Positions 43,186-51,370 of a stretch of DNA of 64,000 bases are shown here, one piece after another. The notes below the pieces were generated by a model. That model was not told where the DNA came from. It searched no databases and saw only the letters and a program-made list of their open reading frames with translations. The number at the start of each line of letters is the position of its first letter. Positions within the stretch are counted from its first letter, which is position 1. The position numbers and the translations under genes were made by a program. Source of the DNA: Candidatus Iainarchaeum sp. (lineage in GTDB: Archaea; Iainarchaeota; Iainarchaeia; Iainarchaeales; JAGVWC01); NCBI GenBank assembly GCA_018304465.1, contig JAGVWC010000011.1:87757-151756 (forward strand), in the 5' to 3' direction.

Positions 43186-43995
43186 TCACTTTCGTGCGCG
43201 CACCATGCTTTTTTGGACAAAGTCGTTTTCGTAACGCATGTTCGTTTCAATCGAGTTCCGAAAGACAAGATTGTTGTCAAAGAAATTATCCAACAAGGCG
43301 GTGTCTTTCGGCAGACATTTGCCACCGATACCCGTTCGCGCTTCCTTGATGTCGATATTCCATTTGGTGTTGGCGGCTTGACGCAAAAGTTTGTAGTTGA
43401 TTCCTTTTTCCTCGCAAACGCGTCGAAGATCCTCCGCGAACGCGATCTCGTAATAACGATACGCGTTTTCGAGGGGCTTTGACAATTCGACGACTTCCAT
43501 TGGAAACATATGGATCAATTTTCGGTCCATGAAATCCGAATAGAATTCGATCGCGCGCTGTTCGGCCCGTTTACTTTCGCCACCCATGATCCGGTGCAGA
43601 TTAAACAACTGGTGATCCGCATCATCCGGATTGTATCGGTGAGGAAAAAAAACGAGATCGAACGAAACCTCGTTCTTGCGTTTGTAGTCTTGAATCCATT
43701 TGTGGGTCCCAGGCAGAACCGTCGATTCGACAACGATCAACGGGTTATTGTCCAATGGAATCTGCTGGATGACGCTCTTGACCTGATCCGTCAAATACAC
43801 CGAAATGATGTAGACATCATCCGATTTGATGGTGTCCCCGACGTCAAACCCTTCCTTGCGCAGGCTTGAAATTTTTCTCGGGTCGATATCCACTCCCCAA
43901 GTCTGTTTTTTCGGGCTGATCTGACGAATCAAAAGTTCGCCTAGTTCTCCAAGACCGATGATTCCAACGATGAAAATCCCTCCCTCTAACCACAC
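43186..43995 (-). CDS. UDP/GDP-sugar dehydrogenase-like protein, short form
   Basis: 269 residues. N-terminal NAD fold (I-I-G-L-G-E-L-G-E-L-L) and central helical domain with E-S-T-V-L-P-G-T, E-L-S-K-P-L-E-N-A-Y-R and the catalytic Cys of G-I-G-G-K-C-L-P-K-D. The third domain (nucleotide-sugar binding) of usual ~430-residue UDP-glucose or GDP-mannose dehydrogenases is missing, with no remnant visible. The ORF opens with GTG; a GGGAGG run lies inside the first codons and points to a start a few codons later, but no ATG is there. It would supply a uronic acid nucleotide for the synthase. Confidence 0.8.
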   Translation of the reverse strand: MWLEGGIFIVGIIGLGELGELLIRQISPKKQTWGVDIDPRKISSLRKEGFDVGDTIKSDDVYIISVYLTDQVKSVIQQIPLDNNPLIVVESTVLPGTHKWIQDYKRKNEVSFDLVFFPHRYNPDDADHQLFNLHRIMGGESKRAEQRAIEFYSDFMDRKLIHMFPMEVVELSKPLENAYRYYEIAFAEDLRRVCEEKGINYKLLRQAANTKWNIDIKEARTGIGGKCLPKDTALLDNFFDNNLVFRNSIETNMRYENDFVQKSMVRARK

Positions 43996-44046
43996 GTTGT
44001 TGCATACAATCCGATTATTATCGGATTATAATTTTCGAACGCGTGA

Positions 44047-44057
44047 GTTTATATAAT
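44047..44057 (+). promoter_or_regulatory. TATA box toward 44080
   Basis: GTTTATATAAT is a strong archaeal TATA box. It points right and would start transcription near 44075-44085, just at the ATGs at 44080 and 44088. This is the main reason to suspect a small gene or RNA here. Confidence 0.5.
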
Positions 44058-44079
44058 CCCCTAAAACATTTTTAAAGGT

Positions 44080-44343
44080 ATGCCAAAATGTTCAAAAAAA
44101 ATCGAAAACAAAAATCGAATCTACCTCCGCCAAGCAAACGACGAAAGGAACATCGGCGATGCGCGTATCCGACCCTGCTACGCAACGCGAAAACAAATTC
44201 GCTTCTTCTCCGCCAAGGCGAACCCGAATCCGCTTGGTAACGAAGAGCGAACGGAAAAGCAAAAAGAAAAAAGGAATCCGGGGCCTTATCGCGCGGTAAT
44301 GGAACCGAACCGGGCTTTCGAACCCAAGGTCTCCTCGATTTGA
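44080..44343 (+). CDS. Possible small basic protein
   Basis: 87 residues, basic, opening M-P-K-C-S-K-K-I-E-N-K-N-R. Codon use resembles that of neighbouring genes and a good TATA box lies 25-30 bases ahead. Against it: the last 58 bases overlap the enolase gene on the other strand. A second ATG at 44088 opens a 50-residue frame that ends at 44240 before enolase. Only one, or neither, may be real. Confidence 0.3.
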   Translation: MPKCSKKIENKNRIYLRQANDERNIGDARIRPCYATRKQIRFFSAKANPNPLGNEERTEKQKEKRNPGPYRAVMEPNRAFEPKVSSI

Positions 44344-45554
44344 AGCAATCGATTGTATTTTGCGGTCCGTTCGCTTCGCGCGGGAGCCCCGAATTTCGAT
44401 TGTCCGCACCCAAGCCCCACGACCAAATCCGCGATAAAAGAATCCTCGGTTTCTCCGCTGCGATGAGAAACAACCGTCGTCCAACCCGCGTTTTTGGCTA
44501 TTAAAAACGCGTCAATCGACTCCGAAACGGTTCCGATCTGATTGACTTTTAGCAAAAGCGAATTACAGGCTTTTTCCGAAATCGCGCGCTTGATCCGCTC
44601 CGGATTCGTGACGAGAAGGTCGTCTCCAACGATCTGCAATTGTGAACCAAGTTTCTTGGTGAGCGCTGTCCAGCCGGACCAATCATCATCAGAAAACGCA
44701 TCTTCAAGCGAAACGATCGAATAATTCGAAATGAATTCGGAATAATACTCCACCAAAGATTCGCTTGAAAATTTTTGGGACCCGATCTGATATGATCCGT
44801 TCGCATAGAACTCGCTTGCCGCAGCATCGATTGCAAAATCTATTTTTTTGGCATACCCGGTTTCTTCGGCCGCTTGCTGTATCAACGTCATTCGATCCGC
44901 CTGCTTTTTTACGGCTTCAGGAACAAACCCGCCTTCGGCACCGATCAACGTGGCTGAAACGCCGTATTTTTGCAGGAGGATTTTTTTCAGGCAGTGGTAC
45001 GCTTCAGTCCCAATTCGAAGCGCTTCTGAAAAACTCTTCGCGCCTGACGGGAAAAACATGGATTCCTGAATATCGTTTTTCAATCCCACATGGTAACCGC
45101 CGTTCATGACATTCAACTGCGGAACGGGCAGAACAAACGACTTATTTCCCGCCAACTGACCGATATATTCGTACAGATTCATTCTCCGTTCGTCGGCACC
45201 AGCCCGGCAAACCGCCATGGAAACCGCGAGAATCGCGTTTCCGCCAAGCCTGGATTTGTTTTTGGTCCCATCCAACTTGATCAAGGCGGTATCCACATCC
45301 CGCTGGGTCTGAAATAATTTTCCCACCAGCGCTTTGGCGATGGGACCATTGACGTTTTGAACGGCCTTTAAGACCCCTTTTCCGTCAAATTCTTTTCCGG
45401 CATCCCGCAGTTCAAGGGCTTCATATTGTCCCGTTGAAGTTCCGCTTGGAACCATAGCCGAAAAAGACCCAGTACCCGTTTTGATCGAACACGCCACGGT
45501 GGGGATTCCGCGCGAATCGAGTATCTGACTGCCTTTAATCGAAACTATTTTCAT
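44286..45554 (-). CDS. eno: Enolase
   Basis: 422 residues. Converts 2-phosphoglycerate to phosphoenolpyruvate. Seen: S-R-G-I-P-T-V near the start, S-G-T-S-T-G-Q-Y-E-A, metal Asp/Glu in E-D-A-F-S-D-D-D-W and V-G-D-D-L-L-V-T-N, catalytic Lys in L-L-L-K-V-N-Q-I-G-T and the S-H-R-S-G-E-T-E-D loop. Complete. The only glycolytic enzyme visible in the window apart from possible sugar kinases. Confidence 0.95.
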   Translation of the reverse strand: MKIVSIKGSQILDSRGIPTVACSIKTGTGSFSAMVPSGTSTGQYEALELRDAGKEFDGKGVLKAVQNVNGPIAKALVGKLFQTQRDVDTALIKLDGTKNKSRLGGNAILAVSMAVCRAGADERRMNLYEYIGQLAGNKSFVLPVPQLNVMNGGYHVGLKNDIQESMFFPSGAKSFSEALRIGTEAYHCLKKILLQKYGVSATLIGAEGGFVPEAVKKQADRMTLIQQAAEETGYAKKIDFAIDAAASEFYANGSYQIGSQKFSSESLVEYYSEFISNYSIVSLEDAFSDDDWSGWTALTKKLGSQLQIVGDDLLVTNPERIKRAISEKACNSLLLKVNQIGTVSESIDAFLIAKNAGWTTVVSHRSGETEDSFIADLVVGLGCGQSKFGAPARSERTAKYNRLLQIEETLGSKARFGSITAR

Positions 45555-45613
45555 GAGAAATCACTGGAAAGAAAAAAGCCCCTCATAAATAAATAGGTAT
45601 GGGTCGCGACGAT

Positions 45614-46363
45614 TTATAGTTCCATGAGATCTTTACGCGCTTTTTCTTCCAATTGTTTTTGGCGCGCTTCCACGAGTTTTCCCATGGTTTCGGACGACAC
45701 CAACTGGCGCTGCAACTGAAAATGAATGAAATTCTTTAACGGATCCAGGTTTTGAACGGGAAGTTTTCCCAGCAACACTTTTCGCAGGTCATCCCAATCC
45801 AAATGAATGTAATTCAATCCCTTCATCACTCGCTCGAACGGAACGCTTTGATTCGCCAAACCGTCTTTGACCAAAACGAAATCAACTTGGGAAAAACGCT
45901 GGGAATAAAACGCGTCAAACCAGATGTCATGCCCCACGAACACGACCCGATCTTTGGAAACGTTTAACGATTCAACGATTTGATCAATGGCTTTTTGCTT
46001 GAAAAACTCGTCTTTGAAAAGCGGATCCTTGGCGATCTGCTGGTCATAGATTTCGCGATCCATCGGTTCCTTAGAATCCAAAAATTCCTGAGAAACGAAC
46101 CGCGTGTTTTCTTCGGAAAAAAAAGCATCCAATTTGTTTTCCCTGATTTTTTCGAATGTTTTTTCTTTCTGATACCCGCACACAAGAAAAAAACGAAACG
46201 AAGGGATTTTTTCGGAAAGCGTTTTCAAATGAGCCAACACGATTCCAATTTTTTTGTGATCTACCGACTGCAATACTTTTCCCGGAACCAAAATATCATC
46301 CAAACCGAAAATGACCACGGTTTTTTTCAGTGATTTCCCAGTTAACCCCTCAAGTCCAGCCAT
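45614..46363 (-). CDS. HAD-like protein lacking the nucleophile Asp
   Basis: 249 residues from the ATG at 46363. The layout is HAD-like: V-V-I-F-G-L-D-D-I-L-V at the start (motif I F-D-x-D-x in active enzymes), a cap-like helical insert, and V-V-F-V-G-H-D-I-W-F-D-A (motif IV). The first Asp of motif I is Gly here, so the phosphotransfer nucleophile is missing. Either inactive as a phosphatase or a structural relative. The C-terminal 60 residues are a charged helix. Alone on the minus strand between enolase and the IMPase gene. Confidence 0.6.
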   Translation of the reverse strand: MAGLEGLTGKSLKKTVVIFGLDDILVPGKVLQSVDHKKIGIVLAHLKTLSEKIPSFRFFLVCGYQKEKTFEKIRENKLDAFFSEENTRFVSQEFLDSKEPMDREIYDQQIAKDPLFKDEFFKQKAIDQIVESLNVSKDRVVFVGHDIWFDAFYSQRFSQVDFVLVKDGLANQSVPFERVMKGLNYIHLDWDDLRKVLLGKLPVQNLDPLKNFIHFQLQRQLVSSETMGKLVEARQKQLEEKARKDLMEL

Positions 46364-46414
46364 ATACGTACACCCAACCCAAACGAATAAAAAACAAAAG
46401 GAACCAATATCCGC

Positions 46415-47197
46415 ATGGAAAACGAATTGCAAACCGCAATCGAAGTCGTAAAAGCGACGCAGATTTTATTAAAAGCAAATTTCGGAAAAGGAATTTACAA
46501 CCAAAAAACAAGTGCACAGGATATTGTCACCCAAACCGATTTAGACGTCGAAAATATCGTGAAAGCCGCGTTAAAGGAAAAATTCCCAAAATACGGCTTT
46601 TTAGGTGAAGAAACAACGGAAAAAAACGAAAAAAAAGATTTTTGGGTGCTGGATCCAATCGACGGCACCACGAATTACGCGGTTGGCCTGCCCGAATTCG
46701 CGGTCTCCCTCGCGCTCATCAAGGATCAAAAAACTGTCCTGGGAATTATCTTTGATCCGATTCACGACGAACTCTTTCATGCGACGCTCGGGGGCGGCGC
46801 TTTCTGCAATAACAAACCAATCGTTGTATCCAAAACCCCCACGCTTGCCAAAAGCGTGATCCACTTCAATTCGGGTTACAATCACCGAAGCGAATGCGGA
46901 CAAATCGTTGCCAAAATCGGCGACGCCATTCGACAACCCTGCATGGGCCGAAGCACCGCCATTCAATTGACCGATATTGCGTGCGGTCGAAGCGATGCTG
47001 TGGTAAAAAACCATAGCTCACTGATAGATACGCTTGCTGGATTCCTTTTGATCACGGAAGCAGGTGGAAAAGTAACGGATTTCTTGGGAAAACCGCTAAC
47101 CCTGACAAAGATTTCACAGAATGCAAAGAATTGGAACGTCCATTACCTGGCCACCAACAGGCGTATCCACGACGAACTCGTTTTGGCGTTGAAATAG
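46415..47197 (+). CDS. suhB: Inositol monophosphatase family protein
   Basis: 260 residues. Motifs: G-E-E-T (metal Glu), W-V-L-D-P-I-D-G-T-T-N-Y (DPIDGT) and the region after L-L-I-T-E-A-G-G-K-V-T-D. Archaeal members split inositol phosphate and/or fructose 1,6-bisphosphate. With Ino1 (47867) and the archaetidylinositol-phosphate synthase (47202) nearby, a role in inositol-lipid synthesis is likely; FBPase activity for gluconeogenesis is an alternative. Confidence 0.9.
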   Translation: MENELQTAIEVVKATQILLKANFGKGIYNQKTSAQDIVTQTDLDVENIVKAALKEKFPKYGFLGEETTEKNEKKDFWVLDPIDGTTNYAVGLPEFAVSLALIKDQKTVLGIIFDPIHDELFHATLGGGAFCNNKPIVVSKTPTLAKSVIHFNSGYNHRSECGQIVAKIGDAIRQPCMGRSTAIQLTDIACGRSDAVVKNHSSLIDTLAGFLLITEAGGKVTDFLGKPLTLTKISQNAKNWNVHYLATNRRIHDELVLALK

Positions 47198-47201
47198 GCA
47201 T

Positions 47202-47813
47202 CTATTTTTGTTTGGCGATTCGCCGCGCAATGAAAATCCGCTGTAACGCCGAGAAATTCGTCAAAACCGCAAGCAATGCCAGCACGTACACGAGCCAAAG
47301 CGGGTTAAATGCCGCCAAAACAATCCCGATGAACAGGATAAACAAGCGTTCCGCGCGTTCCAACAAACCTCCTTTGAGTTCTTTTCCTTCGCGGATGATT
47401 TCTTTTTCTTTTGCCGCGGATTTCGCGTAGGTCGTCAGAAAACTGCCGAAAAAATAAGCGAAAATCCACGCGGTTACCGGCAGATACCAGTTGGGAAGCA
47501 CCGCAAACACCAATCCAAAAATAATGAGCCCTTCGATATAACGATCCATGATCGTATCCAGGTACGCGCCGTATTTCGAAGCCGTGTTCGTCACGCGCGC
47601 AACGGCACCGTCCACCATGTCCAAAAAAGCGGAAATCAAAAACAAGACGCCGGCTGCCAAAAAATCCTGGCGCATCAAAAACCAGACCGCGAAAATAACG
47701 GGTACAAGAGACAAAACCGTCCACTGGTTCGCGGTCAAGGGGATCTTCGAAAAAAGAAGCCCGATCTTGATGCTCACCTGCTTGAATTTTTCCCGTTGCG
47801 CGTACAAAGTCAT
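47202..47813 (-). CDS. Archaetidylinositol phosphate synthase (CDP-alcohol phosphatidyltransferase)
   Basis: 203 residues, six helices. The CDP-alcohol signature is complete: D-M-V-D-G-A-V-A-R-V and G-A-Y-L-D-T-I-M-D-R. It would join CDP-archaeol with inositol 1-phosphate to give archaetidylinositol phosphate. Directly downstream of Ino1 on the same strand (53-base gap), which makes the substrate. Convergent with the IMPase gene. Confidence 0.9.
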   Translation of the reverse strand: MTLYAQREKFKQVSIKIGLLFSKIPLTANQWTVLSLVPVIFAVWFLMRQDFLAAGVLFLISAFLDMVDGAVARVTNTASKYGAYLDTIMDRYIEGLIIFGLVFAVLPNWYLPVTAWIFAYFFGSFLTTYAKSAAKEKEIIREGKELKGGLLERAERLFILFIGIVLAAFNPLWLVYVLALLAVLTNFSALQRIFIARRIAKQK

Positions 47814-47866
47814 GTGTTATTTCCTCTTTGAACTTCATTTAATGATATCTTTTGTCGAATGTCCGA

Positions 47867-48970
47867 TTATCGTTCTCTTTCTCCGCGGATAAACTCTTCT
47901 AGCATGGACCTAGCCACCTCATCCGGATACTGGATGGGCGGATGCTTCATCAGGTAGGCTGAAAAACTGGTCAATGGCCCGGAAATTTTTCGATCCAACG
48001 CGAGTTTGGCCGCGCGCACCGCGTCGATGACTACGCCGGCTGAATTCGGGGAATCTTCCACCGAAAGACGCACTTCGATGTTCATGGGCACGTCTCCGAA
48101 TTGGAGTCCTTCGATACGCGTAAAACAAATTTTCTGGTCATTAAGCCACGGTACGTAGTCACTGGGGCCAATGTGGATTTTTTCCCAAGGCAACGGCACC
48201 GGAAGATTCGACTGAACCGATTCGGTTTTAGAAATTTTTTTCGATTTTAAGCGGTCGTATTCCTTCATGTTCAAAAAATCGGTGTTTCCGCCCACGTTCA
48301 ATTGGTAGGTTCCCATGATCTTGATCCCGCGATCGGCCGCTAGTTTGGCGAGCACACGATGCGTAATCGTGGCACCGTACTGGGACTTCATGTCGTCGCC
48401 GACAATCGGAAGCCCTTTTTTGCGGAACTTTTCCGCCCACTCGGGATTACTCGCGATGAAAACCGGCATGCAGTTGACCATAGCGCACCCGGCGTCCAAC
48501 GCAGCCTGGGCATAGTACTTGGTGGCTTCTTCCGAACCCACCGGCATATAATTGATGAGGACTTCGGCGTTGGCTTTTTTCAGTTCTTGTGTAACATCCA
48601 CGGGTTTTTGCTTTTCATCCACGCGAAAACTGCGTTCTTCCGGCCAGTCCGCCATGTGCGACGCGACGCCGTCCAACACGGGGCCTTTTTGGACCACCAC
48701 GTTTTGCTTTGGAACGTCCCTGCAGAAAACATTGGTGCAATTGGGTTTTTCGAAAATCGCTTCGGAAAGGTCTTTTCCAACTTTTCGCGAATCGATATCA
48801 AACGCGGCGACAAATTCGATGTCCGAAATACGGTATCCGCCGAGCACGTTGTGCATCAGACCCGAAACCGTGCCATCATTGGCCGACACGTCACGATAAT
48901 AATACACGCCCTGCAAAAGCGATGAAAAACAGTTTCCGACGCCCGCAACCGCAACACGAATCTTTGCCAA
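47867..48970 (-). CDS. ino1: myo-Inositol-1-phosphate synthase
   Basis: 367 residues. Makes L-myo-inositol 1-phosphate from glucose 6-phosphate with NAD. Seen: [39 protein letters not shown], and [11 protein letters not shown], all typical of the short archaeal/actinobacterial form. Heads the ino1-AIP synthase pair. Confidence 0.95.
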   Translation of the reverse strand: MAKIRVAVAGVGNCFSSLLQGVYYYRDVSANDGTVSGLMHNVLGGYRISDIEFVAAFDIDSRKVGKDLSEAIFEKPNCTNVFCRDVPKQNVVVQKGPVLDGVASHMADWPEERSFRVDEKQKPVDVTQELKKANAEVLINYMPVGSEEATKYYAQAALDAGCAMVNCMPVFIASNPEWAEKFRKKGLPIVGDDMKSQYGATITHRVLAKLAADRGIKIMGTYQLNVGGNTDFLNMKEYDRLKSKKISKTESVQSNLPVPLPWEKIHIGPSDYVPWLNDQKICFTRIEGLQFGDVPMNIEVRLSVEDSPNSAGVVIDAVRAAKLALDRKISGPLTSFSAYLMKHPPIQYPDEVARSMLEEFIRGERER

Positions 48971-49052
48971 AACAACACCTCATTTACCACTGTAAAATAC
49001 TGTTTTATGGGTATGAAACAATTTAATAATCTTTGTGGTCTTACTTAAAAAG

Positions 49053-49535
49053 ATGAATCGGGGCATTCGAGCCAGCGGCAGGCGAGGCCACTTGCTTGGA
49101 AAAAAAATAATTCGAAAACGTTTGAATCGAAAGATTGGACCTGATCAACGGCCGGTGATATCAGATACACGACCCGTGGTAGTTATGTTCATATGTCTTC
49201 ATGGCCTTACCAGCCAGGCGATTTCGACCAGTATCCGCAGAGACCTCCAACGCAGGGGAATCAAGTGGATTCGAACCAGATTTGGGGCTATTGCGGACGA
49301 TGAACAACTATGGTCTCAATACAAAACCGAACCCAAAGTGAAACGGATGTTTTCAGGTGTCGACTTAATCATCCCCGTCACGCCTCAACCCCAATACCCA
49401 CTACTTCAAAAAACGATGCCCCCCAACAGCAAACTCGGTCCGCAAATAAGCATATTGGATTTGAATACGAACAAGCTGTTAAAAATGATCAAAAAAAAAT
49501 ATCGAGTAGCGGGAGGAATCACAAATCACGCTTGA
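49053..49535 (+). CDS. Basic hypothetical protein with Rossmann-like centre
   Basis: 160 residues from the ATG at 49053, which has a TATA-like AATTTAATAATC about 25 bases ahead. Residues 1-35 are very basic. The centre (V-V-M-F-I-C-L-H-G-L-T-S-Q) has a strand then a C-x-x-G-x-x-S loop, as in PTS IIB or low-molecular-weight phosphatase folds, but the catalytic Arg of the latter is absent. D-L-I-I-P-V-T-P and S-I-L-D-L-N would be later strands. Family not identified. The PadR gene follows closely. Confidence 0.55.
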   Translation: MNRGIRASGRRGHLLGKKIIRKRLNRKIGPDQRPVISDTRPVVVMFICLHGLTSQAISTSIRRDLQRRGIKWIRTRFGAIADDEQLWSQYKTEPKVKRMFSGVDLIIPVTPQPQYPLLQKTMPPNSKLGPQISILDLNTNKLLKMIKKKYRVAGGITNHA

Positions 49536-49548
49536 AGAATCTCCCGAA

Positions 49549-49842
49549 ATGCAGCGCCTGGAACGCAAACTCGGCGTCGAACTCCTCTGGGTCTTCATTC
49601 TCGCATTGCTGAAAAAAAAACCGTCCCACGCCTACGTAATACGGAAAAAAATCCAGGAAGAATTCGGATTTTTGCCGGGAAACGTTTCTTCGTACGTGGT
49701 GTTGTACAAACTCGAGTCCCGTGGATTCGTTTCCACCCAAAAACAAGACACCAAAGTAATCTATTCCATCACGCTGGAAGGAAAAAAACTGCTTCAAACC
49801 GCAAAAAAGCATTTGGCCCAAAAAATCGGGTTATTGGACTAA
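49549..49842 (+). CDS. PadR-family transcriptional regulator
   Basis: 97 residues: winged helix with L-L-W-V-F-I-L-A-L-L-K-K-K-P-S-H-A-Y-V-I-R-K-K-I, S-S-Y-V-V-L-Y-K-L-E-S-R-G-F-V and Y-S-I-T-L-E-G-K-K-L-L. Short form without a C-terminal dimer domain. It starts 13 bases after the basic hypothetical gene and may regulate it. Confidence 0.9.
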   Translation: MQRLERKLGVELLWVFILALLKKKPSHAYVIRKKIQEEFGFLPGNVSSYVVLYKLESRGFVSTQKQDTKVIYSITLEGKKLLQTAKKHLAQKIGLLD

Positions 49843-49936
49843 AGCGCGGTCCTTAATAAAATTTTCTTTTCCGTAATCTATTACACGAAAAACCAAAACA
49901 GGTTCTTTTCCCGGTTTTCTTTCAAAGAAAAGCTGT

Positions 49937-50052
49937 GGGGCGTTAGTCTAGCTTGGTAGGATCGGAGCTTCGGGAAAGCCTTTTCCAAGAAAAGCCTTGG
50001 GAAAAGCCGTTCGGACGAGCTTCAGACGGGAGTTCGAATCTCCCACGTCCCA
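49937..50052 (+). tRNA. tRNA-Pro(CGG) with a 43-base intron at 37/38
   Basis: Acceptor GGGGCGT (49937-49943) pairs with ACGTCCC (50045-50051), discriminator A. D-arm GTCT/GGAT with GTAG-type loop; anticodon stem GGAGC/GCTTC; loop TTCGGG then A after splicing, so the anticodon is CGG (49971-49973) with G at 37. An intron, 49975-50017, interrupts the loop between positions 37 and 38, the usual archaeal site. T-arm GGGAG-TTCGAAT-CTCCC. CCA is not encoded. The intron ends can pair in part to make a bulge-helix-bulge, though I have not folded it. Confidence 0.82.
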
Positions 50053-50143
50053 AACAGCCTTTTTTCAATGCAAAAAATCCGGGAAAAAAAGTTTTTGCCG
50101 GACCTTCCAAAACAAATAAAAACAGTAAAATTACTTGTTTCAC

Positions 50144-50830
50144 ATGGCGCCTGCACAAAGTTTTCTCCTCGACAACTGGCTGCGAAAATTCATTCCGCAG
50201 GACATTACGGACTGGTCCTTGATTATATCCAATCTGGGCACCATTGTTCTCGCGATTTTTGCCGGATGGACCGTCATGACCGTGCTTTGGGGATACTGGC
50301 TGCAAAGCGTGATCATCGGTTTTTTCACCGTGGTCAAAATCATGATTTTCGGAGCCAAACAAAACACGCAAATAGAAGCCGAGACCACCGAAAAAGGAAA
50401 AAAAAAGACGATTTTGTTGGGATCTCTCGCCGCAAGCGGTTTTTTCGCGTTTCATTACGGATTTTTTCATCTGGTGTACGCCGTTTTTCTCGGCGCATTC
50501 ACCTTCGGGGGATCACAACCCTTCGATTTGACCGCGGTCGTCATCATGGGCGCGATTTTTTTCGCCAACCACCTAATATCAACCTCCGTTCACCTCCATA
50601 AAGACCTTCAATCGCCAGGCGACGCAGGAAAAAAAATTTCCGAATACTTCACGAGCCCGTACCTGCGCATCGTACCGATGCATTTGACGATTATTTTTGG
50701 CGGACTGTTTCTTAGCAGCGGAATCGGAGGCACTTTTGTCATGATTTTTTTTCTGTTATTAAAATCCGTGCTCGATTATGGCGGTCACCGCATTCAACAC
50801 GCAAACGAAGGGATTCAAAATCACGTCTAA
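50144..50830 (+). CDS. DUF6498-family membrane protein
   Basis: 228 residues from the ATG at 50144. About five to six transmembrane helices. The pattern D-W-S-L-I-I-S-N-L-G-T-I, W-G-Y-W-L-Q-S-V-I-I-G and F-A-F-H-Y-G-F-F-H matches DUF6498. No function known. The hydrolase gene starts inside its 3' end. Confidence 0.75.
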   Translation: MAPAQSFLLDNWLRKFIPQDITDWSLIISNLGTIVLAIFAGWTVMTVLWGYWLQSVIIGFFTVVKIMIFGAKQNTQIEAETTEKGKKKTILLGSLAASGFFAFHYGFFHLVYAVFLGAFTFGGSQPFDLTAVVIMGAIFFANHLISTSVHLHKDLQSPGDAGKKISEYFTSPYLRIVPMHLTIIFGGLFLSSGIGGTFVMIFFLLLKSVLDYGGHRIQHANEGIQNHV

Positions 50831-51365
50831 ACGCGTTTTTTTCATTCACGGATGGGGCGGAACCCACCCCGATCACTGGCAAAACTGGATGGTTTCCCAA
50901 GCCAAAGAAAACGTTTTTGCACAAATGGTTCTCATGCCAAACCCGGATTTTCCGGTTGTACACGAATGGATTTCCACGCTTTTTGACGTCATTGTAAAAC
51001 CGGACAAAAACACGATTTTGGTCGGACACAGCCTCGGGTGCCCCGCGATTCTTCGATTCCTCGAAAAACTTCCTACTGGACAAAAAATCGGAAAAGCGGT
51101 GTTGGTCGCGGGGTTTTGCCAGCCCTTAAAAGTTCCCGCCATCGACGGATTTGTCCAAGAACCGTTTGATTGGAAAAAAATAAAATCCGCGTGTTCCGAA
51201 TTCATCGTTGTTCACGCGGATAACGATCTCCGCGTGCCCTTAAAACGCGGCCAATTCCTGGCGGATCAATTGGGCGTTACCCTTGCAATTGAACCGAACG
51301 GCGGACATATTACAACACCCCAATTCGGACCCTACCCCCGCCTTTGGAAACGAATTCTGAAATAA
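50778..51365 (+). CDS. RBBP9/YdeN-type alpha/beta serine hydrolase
   Basis: 195 residues: R-V-F-F-I-H-G-W-G-G (oxyanion turn), L-V-G-H-S-L-G-C-P-A (nucleophile Ser), H-A-D-N-D (catalytic Asp region) and N-G-G-H-I-T (catalytic His). Cytosolic hydrolase of unknown ester/peptide substrate. The start at 50778 lies 53 bases inside the DUF6498 gene in another frame, so translation may be coupled; no better start is seen before the first strand. Confidence 0.85.
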   Translation: MAVTAFNTQTKGFKITSKRVFFIHGWGGTHPDHWQNWMVSQAKENVFAQMVLMPNPDFPVVHEWISTLFDVIVKPDKNTILVGHSLGCPAILRFLEKLPTGQKIGKAVLVAGFCQPLKVPAIDGFVQEPFDWKKIKSACSEFIVVHADNDLRVPLKRGQFLADQLGVTLAIEPNGGHITTPQFGPYPRLWKRILK

Positions 51366-51370
51366 AAAAA

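Noticed and set aside
44092..44484. Minus-strand frames across the enolase 3' end
   Set aside because: They are shadows of the enolase gene in other frames with unlikely composition.
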